From: an uncultured Myxococcales bacterium
GTDB taxonomy: Bacteria; Myxococcota_A; UBA9042; DTJE01
Reading direction: 5' to 3'
Length of the DNA stretch: 53,194 nt
Assembly (NCBI GenBank): GCA_903936705.1
Contig: CAIZWN010000038.1
Location: 1-53,194, forward strand
Below, in pieces: positions 43,280 to 51,219 of this stretch. The position numbers and the translations under genes were made by a program. The first letter of the stretch is position 1; the number at the start of each line of letters is the position of its first letter. A model generated the notes under the pieces. The model was not told where the DNA came from. It worked only from the letters and a program-made list of their open reading frames with translations, and did no database searches.

Positions 43280-44644
43280 CTAGAACTCGACGGCCAGCCC
43301 AACCGACCCGTGAATCCACCCCCGATCGTATCCCTTGCGAATGCCATAGCCGATCGAGCCGTTGACCTCGACACCACCTGGAAGCATGAAGGCCAGCCCG
43401 ATCGCAGGAAGAATCCCGTAGGGGGCGATGCCGTCATCGTGGAACGAGTATCCCGCGTTTGTCGGCCAGTTGGTCAGCTCGTTGCGAACCCTGACCCTCA
43501 TGAACCGGGCCACAAGAACATCCAGTTCCGTAACGAAGGACCAGCCCAGCGTACGCGCGCCCTGAATACCAATATCGAGGTGAGTCGAGCGCAAGGCGCC
43601 CACGCGGAACGTAATCCCGCCACCAGGCTCCAGCCCCTGATGGCTGGCACCAAGCATCAACAGAGGTTCGATACCGAAGACATCACTGAATTCCCAGTAC
43701 AATTTCAGATAGGCAAGATAGGCGCCAGGCTTGACCGAATGGACAGGAACCGTGGTCCGAAAACCCATGCGATCGGCGACCATCAGAAACCCGATCTCGG
43801 CCTGGTACAGCCCGGCCAGCAGGGGCCGGTAGGTGAATCCGATCCGGAACTCATTGAAATTGTCCTCGGAGCTACGACCGCCTGGACTGTTCGTGCCGAA
43901 ATCCGCATGACGAAAAACGGCCTCGACTCGGTAGCGATGACCTCCGTGCCCTTCCAGACGTTCCTTCATACGCTGTTCCCGCGCATTGCGGGCCACACGA
44001 ACCACCTGTGGGGCCTCCTGTGAACCGAAGCGCGCCCGCGAAGTCCCGTCAGCCTCTACCGACTCGATCCAGTATGAGATTCCGGGGGCAGTGACATCCT
44101 GCGGCGGGATTCGAGCCTCCAGCTTGCCCCGCCTGGTCACGAACAGAGTCCAATTCCAGGACCCGTTGTCCCCCTGCCGCCAGTGCAGGCGCAGCGCCTG
44201 GCCGTTCCATTCGCCGTCCCAGCGCGCGAGGATCGACAGCCCTTTGCGATCAGACCGGGCCTCGGAAACGGGCCAGTGGAACAGCAGTGCACCGGCCGAT
44301 GGCTGAGAAGCTTCAACCGCTGATGGAGGGGAAACCTCGGCAGAGGTATCCAACTCCCACCCGTCGTCACCGCTCGACGCGGATTCAACTGTCTCGTCGG
44401 CTACCTTTCCAACCGGCGCCCTGGCAGCTTCAACCGCCGGCTGCCGGGCAGCCTTTTCGACCGGAACCTCGACAACGCCAGCAGCCGGTTCCCCGCCAGG
44501 CTTCTTTGCCGCAGCCTCCGGCGAAACAACGACATTCCCCGCTTTTGAAGGACGCTTTCGTGCCGGTTTTTCCTTCGCAAAGGCCGACGCACTCACGAGA
44601 CCTAGGACCAGGGCCATCGCCCAGCAGACCCTTCCGATGCGCAT
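43280..44644 (-). CDS. Outer-membrane beta-barrel candidate, family A
   Basis: 454 residues from ATG 44644 with TAGGAGG upstream. A signal peptide (1-23) ends AFA. Residues 24-120 are Ala/Pro/Lys/Glu-rich. Residues 125-225 form an Ig-like extracellular-type domain (LLFHWPVSEARS, YWIESVEADGTS). From about 240 alternating-residue strands appear, ending VGLAVEF with a C-terminal Phe typical of barrels. It follows another gene with the same layout by 10 bp and should be co-transcribed. It is convergent with the lectin lipoprotein with a 1-bp gap. Function unknown; no homologous family recognised. Confidence 0.7.
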   Translation of the reverse strand: MRIGRVCWAMALVLGLVSASAFAKEKPARKRPSKAGNVVVSPEAAAKKPGGEPAAGVVEVPVEKAARQPAVEAARAPVGKVADETVESASSGDDGWELDTSAEVSPPSAVEASQPSAGALLFHWPVSEARSDRKGLSILARWDGEWNGQALRLHWRQGDNGSWNWTLFVTRRGKLEARIPPQDVTAPGISYWIESVEADGTSRARFGSQEAPQVVRVARNAREQRMKERLEGHGGHRYRVEAVFRHADFGTNSPGGRSSEDNFNEFRIGFTYRPLLAGLYQAEIGFLMVADRMGFRTTVPVHSVKPGAYLAYLKLYWEFSDVFGIEPLLMLGASHQGLEPGGGITFRVGALRSTHLDIGIQGARTLGWSFVTELDVLVARFMRVRVRNELTNWPTNAGYSFHDDGIAPYGILPAIGLAFMLPGGVEVNGSIGYGIRKGYDRGWIHGSVGLAVEF

Positions 44645-44654
44645 GGCCAACCTC

Positions 44655-46175
44655 CTACCACCAGAACGACAGCCCAAGGCCGCCGCCCAGTCCAGCGTGC
44701 TCAAGCGAGCGAACGTTGACGGACAGTTTCAGGTCGATCGACATCCAATCAACACCGTGCCAGCCCCCCATGAGGTTCAACTGCCCGGCCCAGTTCGCAT
44801 GCACCGGGAAGGACGTGGCACCAACGGACAAGCCGGTCTGAAATCCCTTGCCTACATGCACCATCGCGCCAAGCAAGACCTCGGTCCCAACCGGGACAAG
44901 GAATGATCCCTTTAGACCAATGACAAAGAGATCCTCGGGACCGAACTCCAGCAAACTGGAAAGTCCGCCGGTCAATTCGCCACGCTGAAAGGTTGTCTGG
45001 CCCGAAAGTGCCCTTCCGCTGAAGACGCCGACACCGCCAAGCATCAAACGTGGGGTCCACCTTACGTACTTCCCGAATCGCAGCACGGTTTCCAGCCACC
45101 CGTAACCGATTGCCCGATGTGGGAGGTTATTGAAGGCCTTGTTCTCGACATCCGCCAGGTCGCCGCCGATTCCCTCGATCCCCCCGAAGCCAGCCCGCAG
45201 AACATGCAATGCACCGCGGTGGATCCGGTACTCGAATCCAACTTCAGCACGCCAGTAAGTATCCCGCTTCGAATCCTGTACGTAGAACTCCTGCCATTCG
45301 AAGAAACCCTGAACACCGGCACGGCGACCGATTTTTGGAGGTTCCTTCGGATCGACGATTACCTTCCACGGATTACGAGACCCGGCAAAAAGCGGCACGG
45401 ATCGCCCATCGTCATACGAACCTCGAATGTAGTATGCCAGGTTGCCGGCATGAACCTCGGAACCTGGAATCGTGGCAGTCCACCCTTCATCGCCGGTCCT
45501 GTCGAGGGCGATATCCGCCCACTCCCCCCCCTTGCCCTGGCGGACGTGCAGCGAAACCGCGGCGAGCGGCGGCTGGGACGAAACAACCAGAGAGACCTGC
45601 AGAGAGTCGCCCTCGCGAATTCTGGATGCAGGGTCGTGCGCCACTCGCAAGCCAGGTCCCACAATCGGCAGCGAAGCCACTGGCCTGCGCCGGGCTGGCG
45701 CCCGTAACTGTGGAGACACCACGATCGGCTGCACATCATCCGGGTCCTCGAACGCCGATGCCGCCTGATCCGATGACGATGGAACACCAGGTTGTTCGTC
45801 TTGTCCGGCCCAACCTGATGGATAGGCAATGGCAACATCGCCGGCACGCACAAGACCGGCTCCAAGACGCCGCAGCCCTACCCGGCAATCCGCGTCACTA
45901 ACCCGCGTCACGCGAGCCACTCCGATCTTCACGCGCGTACCGTTCACGTCCTGCCAGAACACGACGCGATCCCCACGTGCGATCCCGTCCAGGCCGCCTA
46001 GATCGAGAACGGCCGCATCACCGTCGATACGCTCGACGGCACCTTCCAGTGCGGCCCCAGGCGCCTCCCTGGACTGTCTGCGAGCCGCAATGGAACTGGC
46101 CGGGATTACAAGAATGCCCAGGACCAGTGCTATCGCCACCTGACGGACCTTGACAAATCCGGTCCCTAAAGCCAT
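44655..46175 (-). CDS. Outer-membrane beta-barrel candidate, family B
   Basis: 506 residues from ATG 46175 with AGAGGTG upstream. A signal peptide (about 1-31) ends SSIAA. A short domain (40-130) with AVLDLGGLDGIARGD resembles an SH3-like or hedgehog-type element. An Ig-like domain (190-290) has AAVSLHVRQG and LAYYIRGSYDDG, close in shape to the other gene's YWIESVEADG. The barrel part (about 300-506) has TYWRAEVGFEYRIHRG and alternating strands, ending GLGLSFWW. The downstream gene has the same order Ig-like then barrel, so the pair may be distant paralogues or partners. Function unknown. Confidence 0.7.
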   Translation of the reverse strand: MALGTGFVKVRQVAIALVLGILVIPASSIAARRQSREAPGAALEGAVERIDGDAAVLDLGGLDGIARGDRVVFWQDVNGTRVKIGVARVTRVSDADCRVGLRRLGAGLVRAGDVAIAYPSGWAGQDEQPGVPSSSDQAASAFEDPDDVQPIVVSPQLRAPARRRPVASLPIVGPGLRVAHDPASRIREGDSLQVSLVVSSQPPLAAVSLHVRQGKGGEWADIALDRTGDEGWTATIPGSEVHAGNLAYYIRGSYDDGRSVPLFAGSRNPWKVIVDPKEPPKIGRRAGVQGFFEWQEFYVQDSKRDTYWRAEVGFEYRIHRGALHVLRAGFGGIEGIGGDLADVENKAFNNLPHRAIGYGWLETVLRFGKYVRWTPRLMLGGVGVFSGRALSGQTTFQRGELTGGLSSLLEFGPEDLFVIGLKGSFLVPVGTEVLLGAMVHVGKGFQTGLSVGATSFPVHANWAGQLNLMGGWHGVDWMSIDLKLSVNVRSLEHAGLGGGLGLSFWW

Positions 46176-46199
46176 ATGTCACCTCTGGAAACGGCCGAT

Positions 46200-46229
46200 A
46201 CAATACGGCTGTGGTGCAGATCGTTGCAA
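46200..46229 (-). promoter_or_regulatory. Promoter candidate for the barrel gene pair
   Basis: Minus strand: TTGCAA (46229-46224), 18-bp spacer, TATTGT (46205-46200). Predicted start near 46193, 18 bases before the ATG at 46175. Confidence 0.4.
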
Positions 46230-46244
46230 TGAACGTGCCTGATT

Positions 46245-46310
46245 CATAACGTGGAATGATGCGGGGTTCAAATGGCCGAATCAAGCCATTTTCGGTGAAC
46301 TCACGTTATG
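46245..46310. repeat. Long-spaced inverted repeat upstream of nifU
   Basis: CATAACGTG (46245-46253) and CACGTTATG (46302-46310) are exact inverse copies 48 bp apart. Between them AAATGGC (46270-46276) and GCCATTT (46285-46291) form a 7-bp stem with an 8-base loop. The layout suits a dimeric regulator's paired sites, or a looped operator, in the divergent region between the barrel pair and nifU. Confidence 0.45.
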
Positions 46311-46393
46311 GGCGGCATCCGGTATTGTGGAGGGTCCTTGCTCCGTTGGGCGGATGAAGCTTCCGCCGGTGGCGCATAGCAGAGGTCGATGCC

Positions 46394-47362
46394 ATGCCCT
46401 GGGACTATTCGAACAAGGTCATGCAGCTGTTTCGTGACGCAATCGCCGGAAAGGCCGGGACACATTTCGGCCGAATCGATGTGCCTGACGGCGAGGGCCA
46501 TCATGGATCGATGCAGTGCGGCGATGCCATGGAATTCACCTTCCGTGTCGAACGAACGGGCGACGATCCGAAAGCGGACCGCATCATGGAGGCCCGTTAT
46601 CAGACATTCGGCTGCACCTCGGCCATAGCCTCGTCCGAGGCTCTATGCCGCATGCTGGAGGAACGCAAGATCACGCCGATCCAGGCCATATCCATCCAGA
46701 ACGCGGACATCGTGGACTACCTTGAGGGCCTGCCCCCACAGAAGTTGCATTGCAGTGTCATGGGCGCCGAGGCACTTCAAGCCGCCGTTGTTGACTGGGC
46801 ACGCAAGCGCGGCGTGGCCCTTGCTGACCTGGGCATCGACCCGTCCCAACTGGTCGAGGACGAAGGCCGCGTCGTCTGCCGATGTTTCAACCTGACCGAA
46901 CCCTACGTACGCCGCAAGGCAAAGGAACTGAACCTGCGCAGCATCGACGACATCACATCGGCCATCAAGGCCGGAGGCGCTTGCACGTCATGCCATCATG
47001 AACCTGGTGGCCTGCAAGACATCCTCAATGACATCTGGGGAGTCCAGCCACCAGCGGTTTCGGCCCCATCGATCCCGCTGCCCGAACAGGTCCCCTCGAG
47101 TCCGCTGGGACGCAATGCCCGTACCCCGTACCAGATGGCCAAGGAGATCGAACGGGTGGTCGAGAAGATTGTCCGTCCAAGACTGCAACTGGAAGGCGGG
47201 GACATCGAGATCGTGGAGATCCGCGACAAGAAGGTGTTCTGCCGACTACTGGGAGTCTGTGCCGCATGCACTGGCGCCCAGCAGACATTGTCGTTCGTGG
47301 TCGAGGATTCCCTGCGCGACAACGTTGACCCGGAAATCGAAGTGATTCCGGTGACGGTATGA
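46394..47362 (+). CDS. nifU: NifU iron-sulfur cluster scaffold (full length)
   Basis: 322 residues from ATG 46394. All three NifU domains are present. The N-terminal IscU-like domain carries the scaffold cysteines C42, C74 and C120. The middle [2Fe-2S] ferredoxin-like domain has C162, C164, C197 and C200 (VCRCFN, then CTSC). The C-terminal Nfu domain has C289 and C292 (GVCAACTGA). It assembles Fe-S clusters from sulfur delivered by the cysteine desulfurase encoded next, whose ATG overlaps this stop by ATGA. No other nif gene is nearby, so it probably serves general Fe-S biogenesis, as in Epsilonproteobacteria and some Deltaproteobacteria. Confidence 0.95.
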   Translation: MPWDYSNKVMQLFRDAIAGKAGTHFGRIDVPDGEGHHGSMQCGDAMEFTFRVERTGDDPKADRIMEARYQTFGCTSAIASSEALCRMLEERKITPIQAISIQNADIVDYLEGLPPQKLHCSVMGAEALQAAVVDWARKRGVALADLGIDPSQLVEDEGRVVCRCFNLTEPYVRRKAKELNLRSIDDITSAIKAGGACTSCHHEPGGLQDILNDIWGVQPPAVSAPSIPLPEQVPSSPLGRNARTPYQMAKEIERVVEKIVRPRLQLEGGDIEIVEIRDKKVFCRLLGVCAACTGAQQTLSFVVEDSLRDNVDPEIEVIPVTV

Positions 47363-48594
47363 CGATGAATCAGACAGCCATATACTTGGACAACAACGCC
47401 ACCACCCGGGTTGCGCCCGAGGTTCTGGACGCCATGCTGCCCTTCTTCAAGGACCAGTTCTACAACCCATCATCGACGTACCCCGAAGCTTCGAACGCGC
47501 GTGATGCCATCGAGAAGGCCCGCGAATCGGTAGCCCGCCTGGTAGGCGCCGGGGCCAGATCCGAGATTCTTTTCACATCGGGTGCGACCGAGGGAAACAA
47601 CGCTGCCCTATGGGGCGCATTGCGAGCCAACCCCGAGCGCCGTCACGTGATAACAACCACCGTCGAGCACCCGGCTGTTCTGGAAGTGGCAAGGGACCTG
47701 CAGCGTCATGGCTACCGTGTAACGTTTCTTCCGGTGGATCGCGCTGGGCGCCTTAACGCAGCGGACCTGCTGAAGGCCATCTCGCCGGATACCGCCATCG
47801 TTTCCATCATGCATGGCAACAACGAAACCGGGGTCATGTTCGCGGTCGGCGAACTGGCCCGCCTGGTCAAACGCGTGGATCCGAAGATCGTGGTCCATAC
47901 CGACGCAACACAGACCGTCGGAAAAATCCCGCTGTCCCTGTCTCGCGATCTGGCGTCGGTGGACATCCTGACAATGAGCGGCCACAAACTGCACGCAGCC
48001 AAGGGCGTCGGGGCGATGTTCGTGCGACGAGGCGCAAGATGGCGCCCGTTCCTGATCGGCGGCCACCAGGAGCGCGGACGGCGTGCCGGTACCGAGAACG
48101 TTGCTGGCATTGTAGGTATGGGCCGAGCCTGCGAACTGGCATTGGATTCGTTCCACGAAAAGGATCGCCTACGTTCCTTGCAGTCGCGGCTGGAAAAGTC
48201 GGTCAAGGCGTCCATCCCGAATGTATATGTCAACGGCGAAGGGGCCGAGCGCCTGCCGAACACCAGTAATTTCGCATTCGAATACGTCGAGGGCGAGGGC
48301 ATTTTGATGGCGCTGGTCGACTCAGGCGTTCTGGCATCGTCAGGATCGGCCTGCACATCCGGGTCACTGGACCCGTCGCATGTCCTGAAAGCCATGGACG
48401 TCCCGTTCACCGCCGCCCACGGCAGCCTGCGAATCAGCACCAGCCGTTACACCTCGGATGCCGAGATCGACAGGCTGATCGAGATCCTCCCGGTCGTGAT
48501 CGAGAGCCTGCGCCGAATATCTCCCTATTGGGACACGACAACAAACGCACCGCGCCAAGGCGTGGATGTGTTCATCCAGGAGAAGTACCGGTAG
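47359..48594 (+). CDS. nifS: Cysteine desulfurase NifS
   Basis: 411 residues from ATG 47359. It is a group I PLP-dependent desulfurase: YLDNNATT at 10, SGATEGNN (74-81), the PLP lysine K210 in SGHKLHAAKG, and the catalytic C332 in SSGSACTSG, whose loop length fits NifS/IscS. It takes sulfur from cysteine and transfers it as persulfide to NifU. It is translationally coupled to nifU. The C-terminal 40 residues include a Pro/Arg-poor tail ending FIQEKYR. Confidence 0.95.
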   Translation: MTMNQTAIYLDNNATTRVAPEVLDAMLPFFKDQFYNPSSTYPEASNARDAIEKARESVARLVGAGARSEILFTSGATEGNNAALWGALRANPERRHVITTTVEHPAVLEVARDLQRHGYRVTFLPVDRAGRLNAADLLKAISPDTAIVSIMHGNNETGVMFAVGELARLVKRVDPKIVVHTDATQTVGKIPLSLSRDLASVDILTMSGHKLHAAKGVGAMFVRRGARWRPFLIGGHQERGRRAGTENVAGIVGMGRACELALDSFHEKDRLRSLQSRLEKSVKASIPNVYVNGEGAERLPNTSNFAFEYVEGEGILMALVDSGVLASSGSACTSGSLDPSHVLKAMDVPFTAAHGSLRISTSRYTSDAEIDRLIEILPVVIESLRRISPYWDTTTNAPRQGVDVFIQEKYR

Positions 48595-48636
48595 GGCATT
48601 CCTGATTGCGGATCTCGAAGGCTCCAAGTGCTTCGG

Positions 48637-49938
48637 TCATGCCGCGGAAAGGCGATCCAGCAACGTGCGTATCTCGGTTGGCAGCGGAGAGGCCCCGCTT
48701 AACGAAGCGGCTGACATATCGAAATCGCCTCGCGCGATACCCCACTCAACCTTCACGAATTGGCCGTAACGTTCAGCAAGTGAAGCAAGAATTGCCGAGA
48801 CCTTCTGGCGCGCACGCGCCGGGTCTCCGGCAATCGGGATTACTGTAAACCAGTAGGTTCCACCTAATGAAAATGCACGGGCCGTCACGCCCGCGACCTC
48901 TCCCAGCCATCGTCTGTCCTCGGCAGCGGCCAGCCTGGAGGGCGGGAGACGCGCCCCAAGTACCACGAACCCGCCTTCAGGTCCCGGGCCCGGTGCATCC
49001 ACCACGGTGTCCGCGGCTTCGATTACCGATTGGGGCACTGGGACCGCCCGCGAGGCAGTCGGATGCCGCACGGCGCCAGTCACGCCCGATGACAAATTGT
49101 TCGTCTCGCGTACCGCCTGGGCAAGCTGGTTCGCGAACTCCTTTGCTGTCGCCGGCCTGCCGGCCGGTTCCATGTCCACCGATGCCATCACCAGCCGAAT
49201 CAATGCCGAGGGAGGCACTGGCTGAGCCGCTGGAATAACAGGCGCCGGAATTGGAACAACCGCTCGGCGCAGGACGGATTCGATCGATTTTCCGCCGAAA
49301 GGCAAGACACCAACCAGCATCTCATAGAACATCAGACCAACGGCATACAAGTCGGAACGCCCGTCAACCGGCCTGTTCATCAAGCGCTCTGGTGCCATGT
49401 ACCCCGGCGTGCCAACAAGCATTCCGGTCGAGGTATAGCGAGTTACATCGGTTCCCTCGGGACGGGCGATTCCGAAGTCGATAAGCTTTACCGACTCGGG
49501 CGGTCCGCACGCCAGAAGGACGTTGCCGGGCTTCAGATCCCGGTGCAGAATCGCAGCGGCATGGATCGCATCAAGACCAGCCAGGACACCCATGGTAATC
49601 CTGGCAGCCTCGTTCCAAGGGATCACGCCCCGCTTGCCCAGCCGCGCCTCCAGCGTATCGCCTTCGACAAATTCCATCGCGATGCACGGCGTATCGGCCC
49701 CGATCAACCCAATGTCCAGCACCGTCACGACATTTGCGTGACGAACGCGGGCCATCAATCGGGCCTCGCGCTGGAACCGCCCCTGCATTTCGGGCCCCAG
49801 GTCCGTCAGCACCTTGATCGCCACAGGAAATCCCAGCGAAAGGTGGTGACCACGATAAACCTGGCCCATGCCCCCTTCGCCAAGAAAGGCGTCCACGATG
49901 TATCGTTCCAGCACCCTTGTCCCTGGCTGCAGGTGCAC
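48637..49938 (-). CDS. Ser/Thr protein kinase
   Basis: 433 residues, GTG at 49938. The kinase domain (about 12-270) has GEGGMGQVYRG, K42 in VAIK, HRD with D134 in LHRDLKPGN, DFG with D154 and TPGYMAPERL, so it should be active. Residues 275-320 are a linker. The last 110 residues (GFVVLGARLPPSRLAAAEDRR to the end) form an unknown domain with the mixed alpha/beta pattern EYAI-like KVSAILASLAERYGQFVKVEW. There is no membrane segment. It follows the HD-GYP-like gene by 6 bp and closes the three-gene operon. Substrates unknown. Confidence 0.93.
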   Translation of the reverse strand: MHLQPGTRVLERYIVDAFLGEGGMGQVYRGHHLSLGFPVAIKVLTDLGPEMQGRFQREARLMARVRHANVVTVLDIGLIGADTPCIAMEFVEGDTLEARLGKRGVIPWNEAARITMGVLAGLDAIHAAAILHRDLKPGNVLLACGPPESVKLIDFGIARPEGTDVTRYTSTGMLVGTPGYMAPERLMNRPVDGRSDLYAVGLMFYEMLVGVLPFGGKSIESVLRRAVVPIPAPVIPAAQPVPPSALIRLVMASVDMEPAGRPATAKEFANQLAQAVRETNNLSSGVTGAVRHPTASRAVPVPQSVIEAADTVVDAPGPGPEGGFVVLGARLPPSRLAAAEDRRWLGEVAGVTARAFSLGGTYWFTVIPIAGDPARARQKVSAILASLAERYGQFVKVEWGIARGDFDMSAASLSGASPLPTEIRTLLDRLSAA

Positions 49939-49944
49939 TGTCTT

Positions 49945-51219
49945 CTAGCCTCCCGCCTGCATGGCCGCAGGAGACATCGGCGACAGTGGAGCGTCCGGCA
50001 CGAATATCACGCCATCGACCATGACCCGGGGCCTGAATGGGTCGCCAGAGTCGCCGGCGTCCATTACGGTTCCAATCCGCCCGTCGGGTAAAAGCACGAA
50101 GCATCCAGGAGGCATCACCCCGCAGACGGTGATGAGAGCAGACACCCACCCTGCATCGAAACGTCGCCCTGCTTGTGCTGTTGCCATGGCCAGCAGGTCC
50201 ACCCTCGTCAAGTCGAACGGAACGGCCTCGGGGGTCCGGGCCTTGGCCAGTTCATAACACAAGTCGACCAGGGGTATTACCCTGGGGCCGTCCTTCTTGT
50301 CCGGACGAACCAGGCCGTGAAGTATTGCGGAGGTCCGCAACCGGTGAGGTTCAACGCCACCTCTGGATGTAGCCGGCGATCGAAGGATCGCAGGAAGCGC
50401 GGTTTCGGCCGCAAGCACCAGCGGCACACCTCCCCTTGCACGAAGACCGTTGATTCCAAGTATCAGGACTGCATGGGCTGCAGCGCGGGCAGTCGAGTTG
50501 CTGACTTCCAACATCCTCAGGACCAGCAGAACGTCCAGGGCCGCCGCAACCGCGCGCCGCGCCACATTCCAGTCACCAGGAGCAAGATCGATGACCCTTA
50601 TGGCCGCCTGGGAATCGGCGGCAAGCGCACGCTCGAGCCGGCGGATGACCGACACCCCTTTGACCCAGGGCCAACTTTCGCCGGTGGCGGCGGGAAGACG
50701 CTCGGCCTCGGCCAGTGCCAGCGTAATCTGGGTCAGGGCGAACATGGAGGGATCAATCAGTTCGCCGTCCGAGCCAGCCACATTCAGGATTTCGCGCCAT
50801 CGCATCCCGTCGATTCTCAACAGTCCCAGAACGTCCGAGGGCCCGTTCATGCCACGCGCAATTGCCGTCCCGAAACGCAGTGCGTCATCAACGGATGGGA
50901 TCCGTTCGAATGTCACCTCCTGAACCTCGAGGTTCTTCATCGCGTTTCCCACAATCTGTGCGCAGTCGTAGGCTTCCAGATTCATGGGCAGCAGGATCGT
51001 GTCGCGAAACACCGCCTTGCCGACGAACTGCAAGGAGAATGGAGGTTGCGCCGCGTGCAGCAAGTCCCTCAGGTTCACCGCCGACTGGATGGTAAGGGGA
51101 TGCTCGCTGGAATGGGAGGATGTCGTGCGCATCAGGACGAACAGTTCGCGAACCACAGCCAGCGTCTCGTTGCCCAGAGAACCCGCCCGCTCTCGGGAAA
51201 GATCTGTCTCGGTGCTCAC
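49945..51219 (-). CDS. Degenerate HD-GYP-like protein
   Basis: 424 residues from ATG 51219, overlapping the upstream stop by ATGA. The N-terminus, HSSEHPLTIQSAVNLRDLL and then VGKAVFRDTILLP, is of a type I associate with the start of HD-GYP proteins. The C-terminal 120 residues fit an HD-GYP ending: IPLVDLCYELA, RFDAGWVSALITVCGVMPPG, then VLLPDGRIGTVMDAG. The HD and GYP metal-binding motifs themselves are absent, with HGLVRPDKKD in place of the GYP region. It is likely a non-catalytic relative that may bind rather than cut c-di-GMP, or simply a scaffold. Assignment rests on the two terminal motifs only. Confidence 0.6.
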   Translation of the reverse strand: MSTETDLSRERAGSLGNETLAVVRELFVLMRTTSSHSSEHPLTIQSAVNLRDLLHAAQPPFSLQFVGKAVFRDTILLPMNLEAYDCAQIVGNAMKNLEVQEVTFERIPSVDDALRFGTAIARGMNGPSDVLGLLRIDGMRWREILNVAGSDGELIDPSMFALTQITLALAEAERLPAATGESWPWVKGVSVIRRLERALAADSQAAIRVIDLAPGDWNVARRAVAAALDVLLVLRMLEVSNSTARAAAHAVLILGINGLRARGGVPLVLAAETALPAILRSPATSRGGVEPHRLRTSAILHGLVRPDKKDGPRVIPLVDLCYELAKARTPEAVPFDLTRVDLLAMATAQAGRRFDAGWVSALITVCGVMPPGCFVLLPDGRIGTVMDAGDSGDPFRPRVMVDGVIFVPDAPLSPMSPAAMQAGG

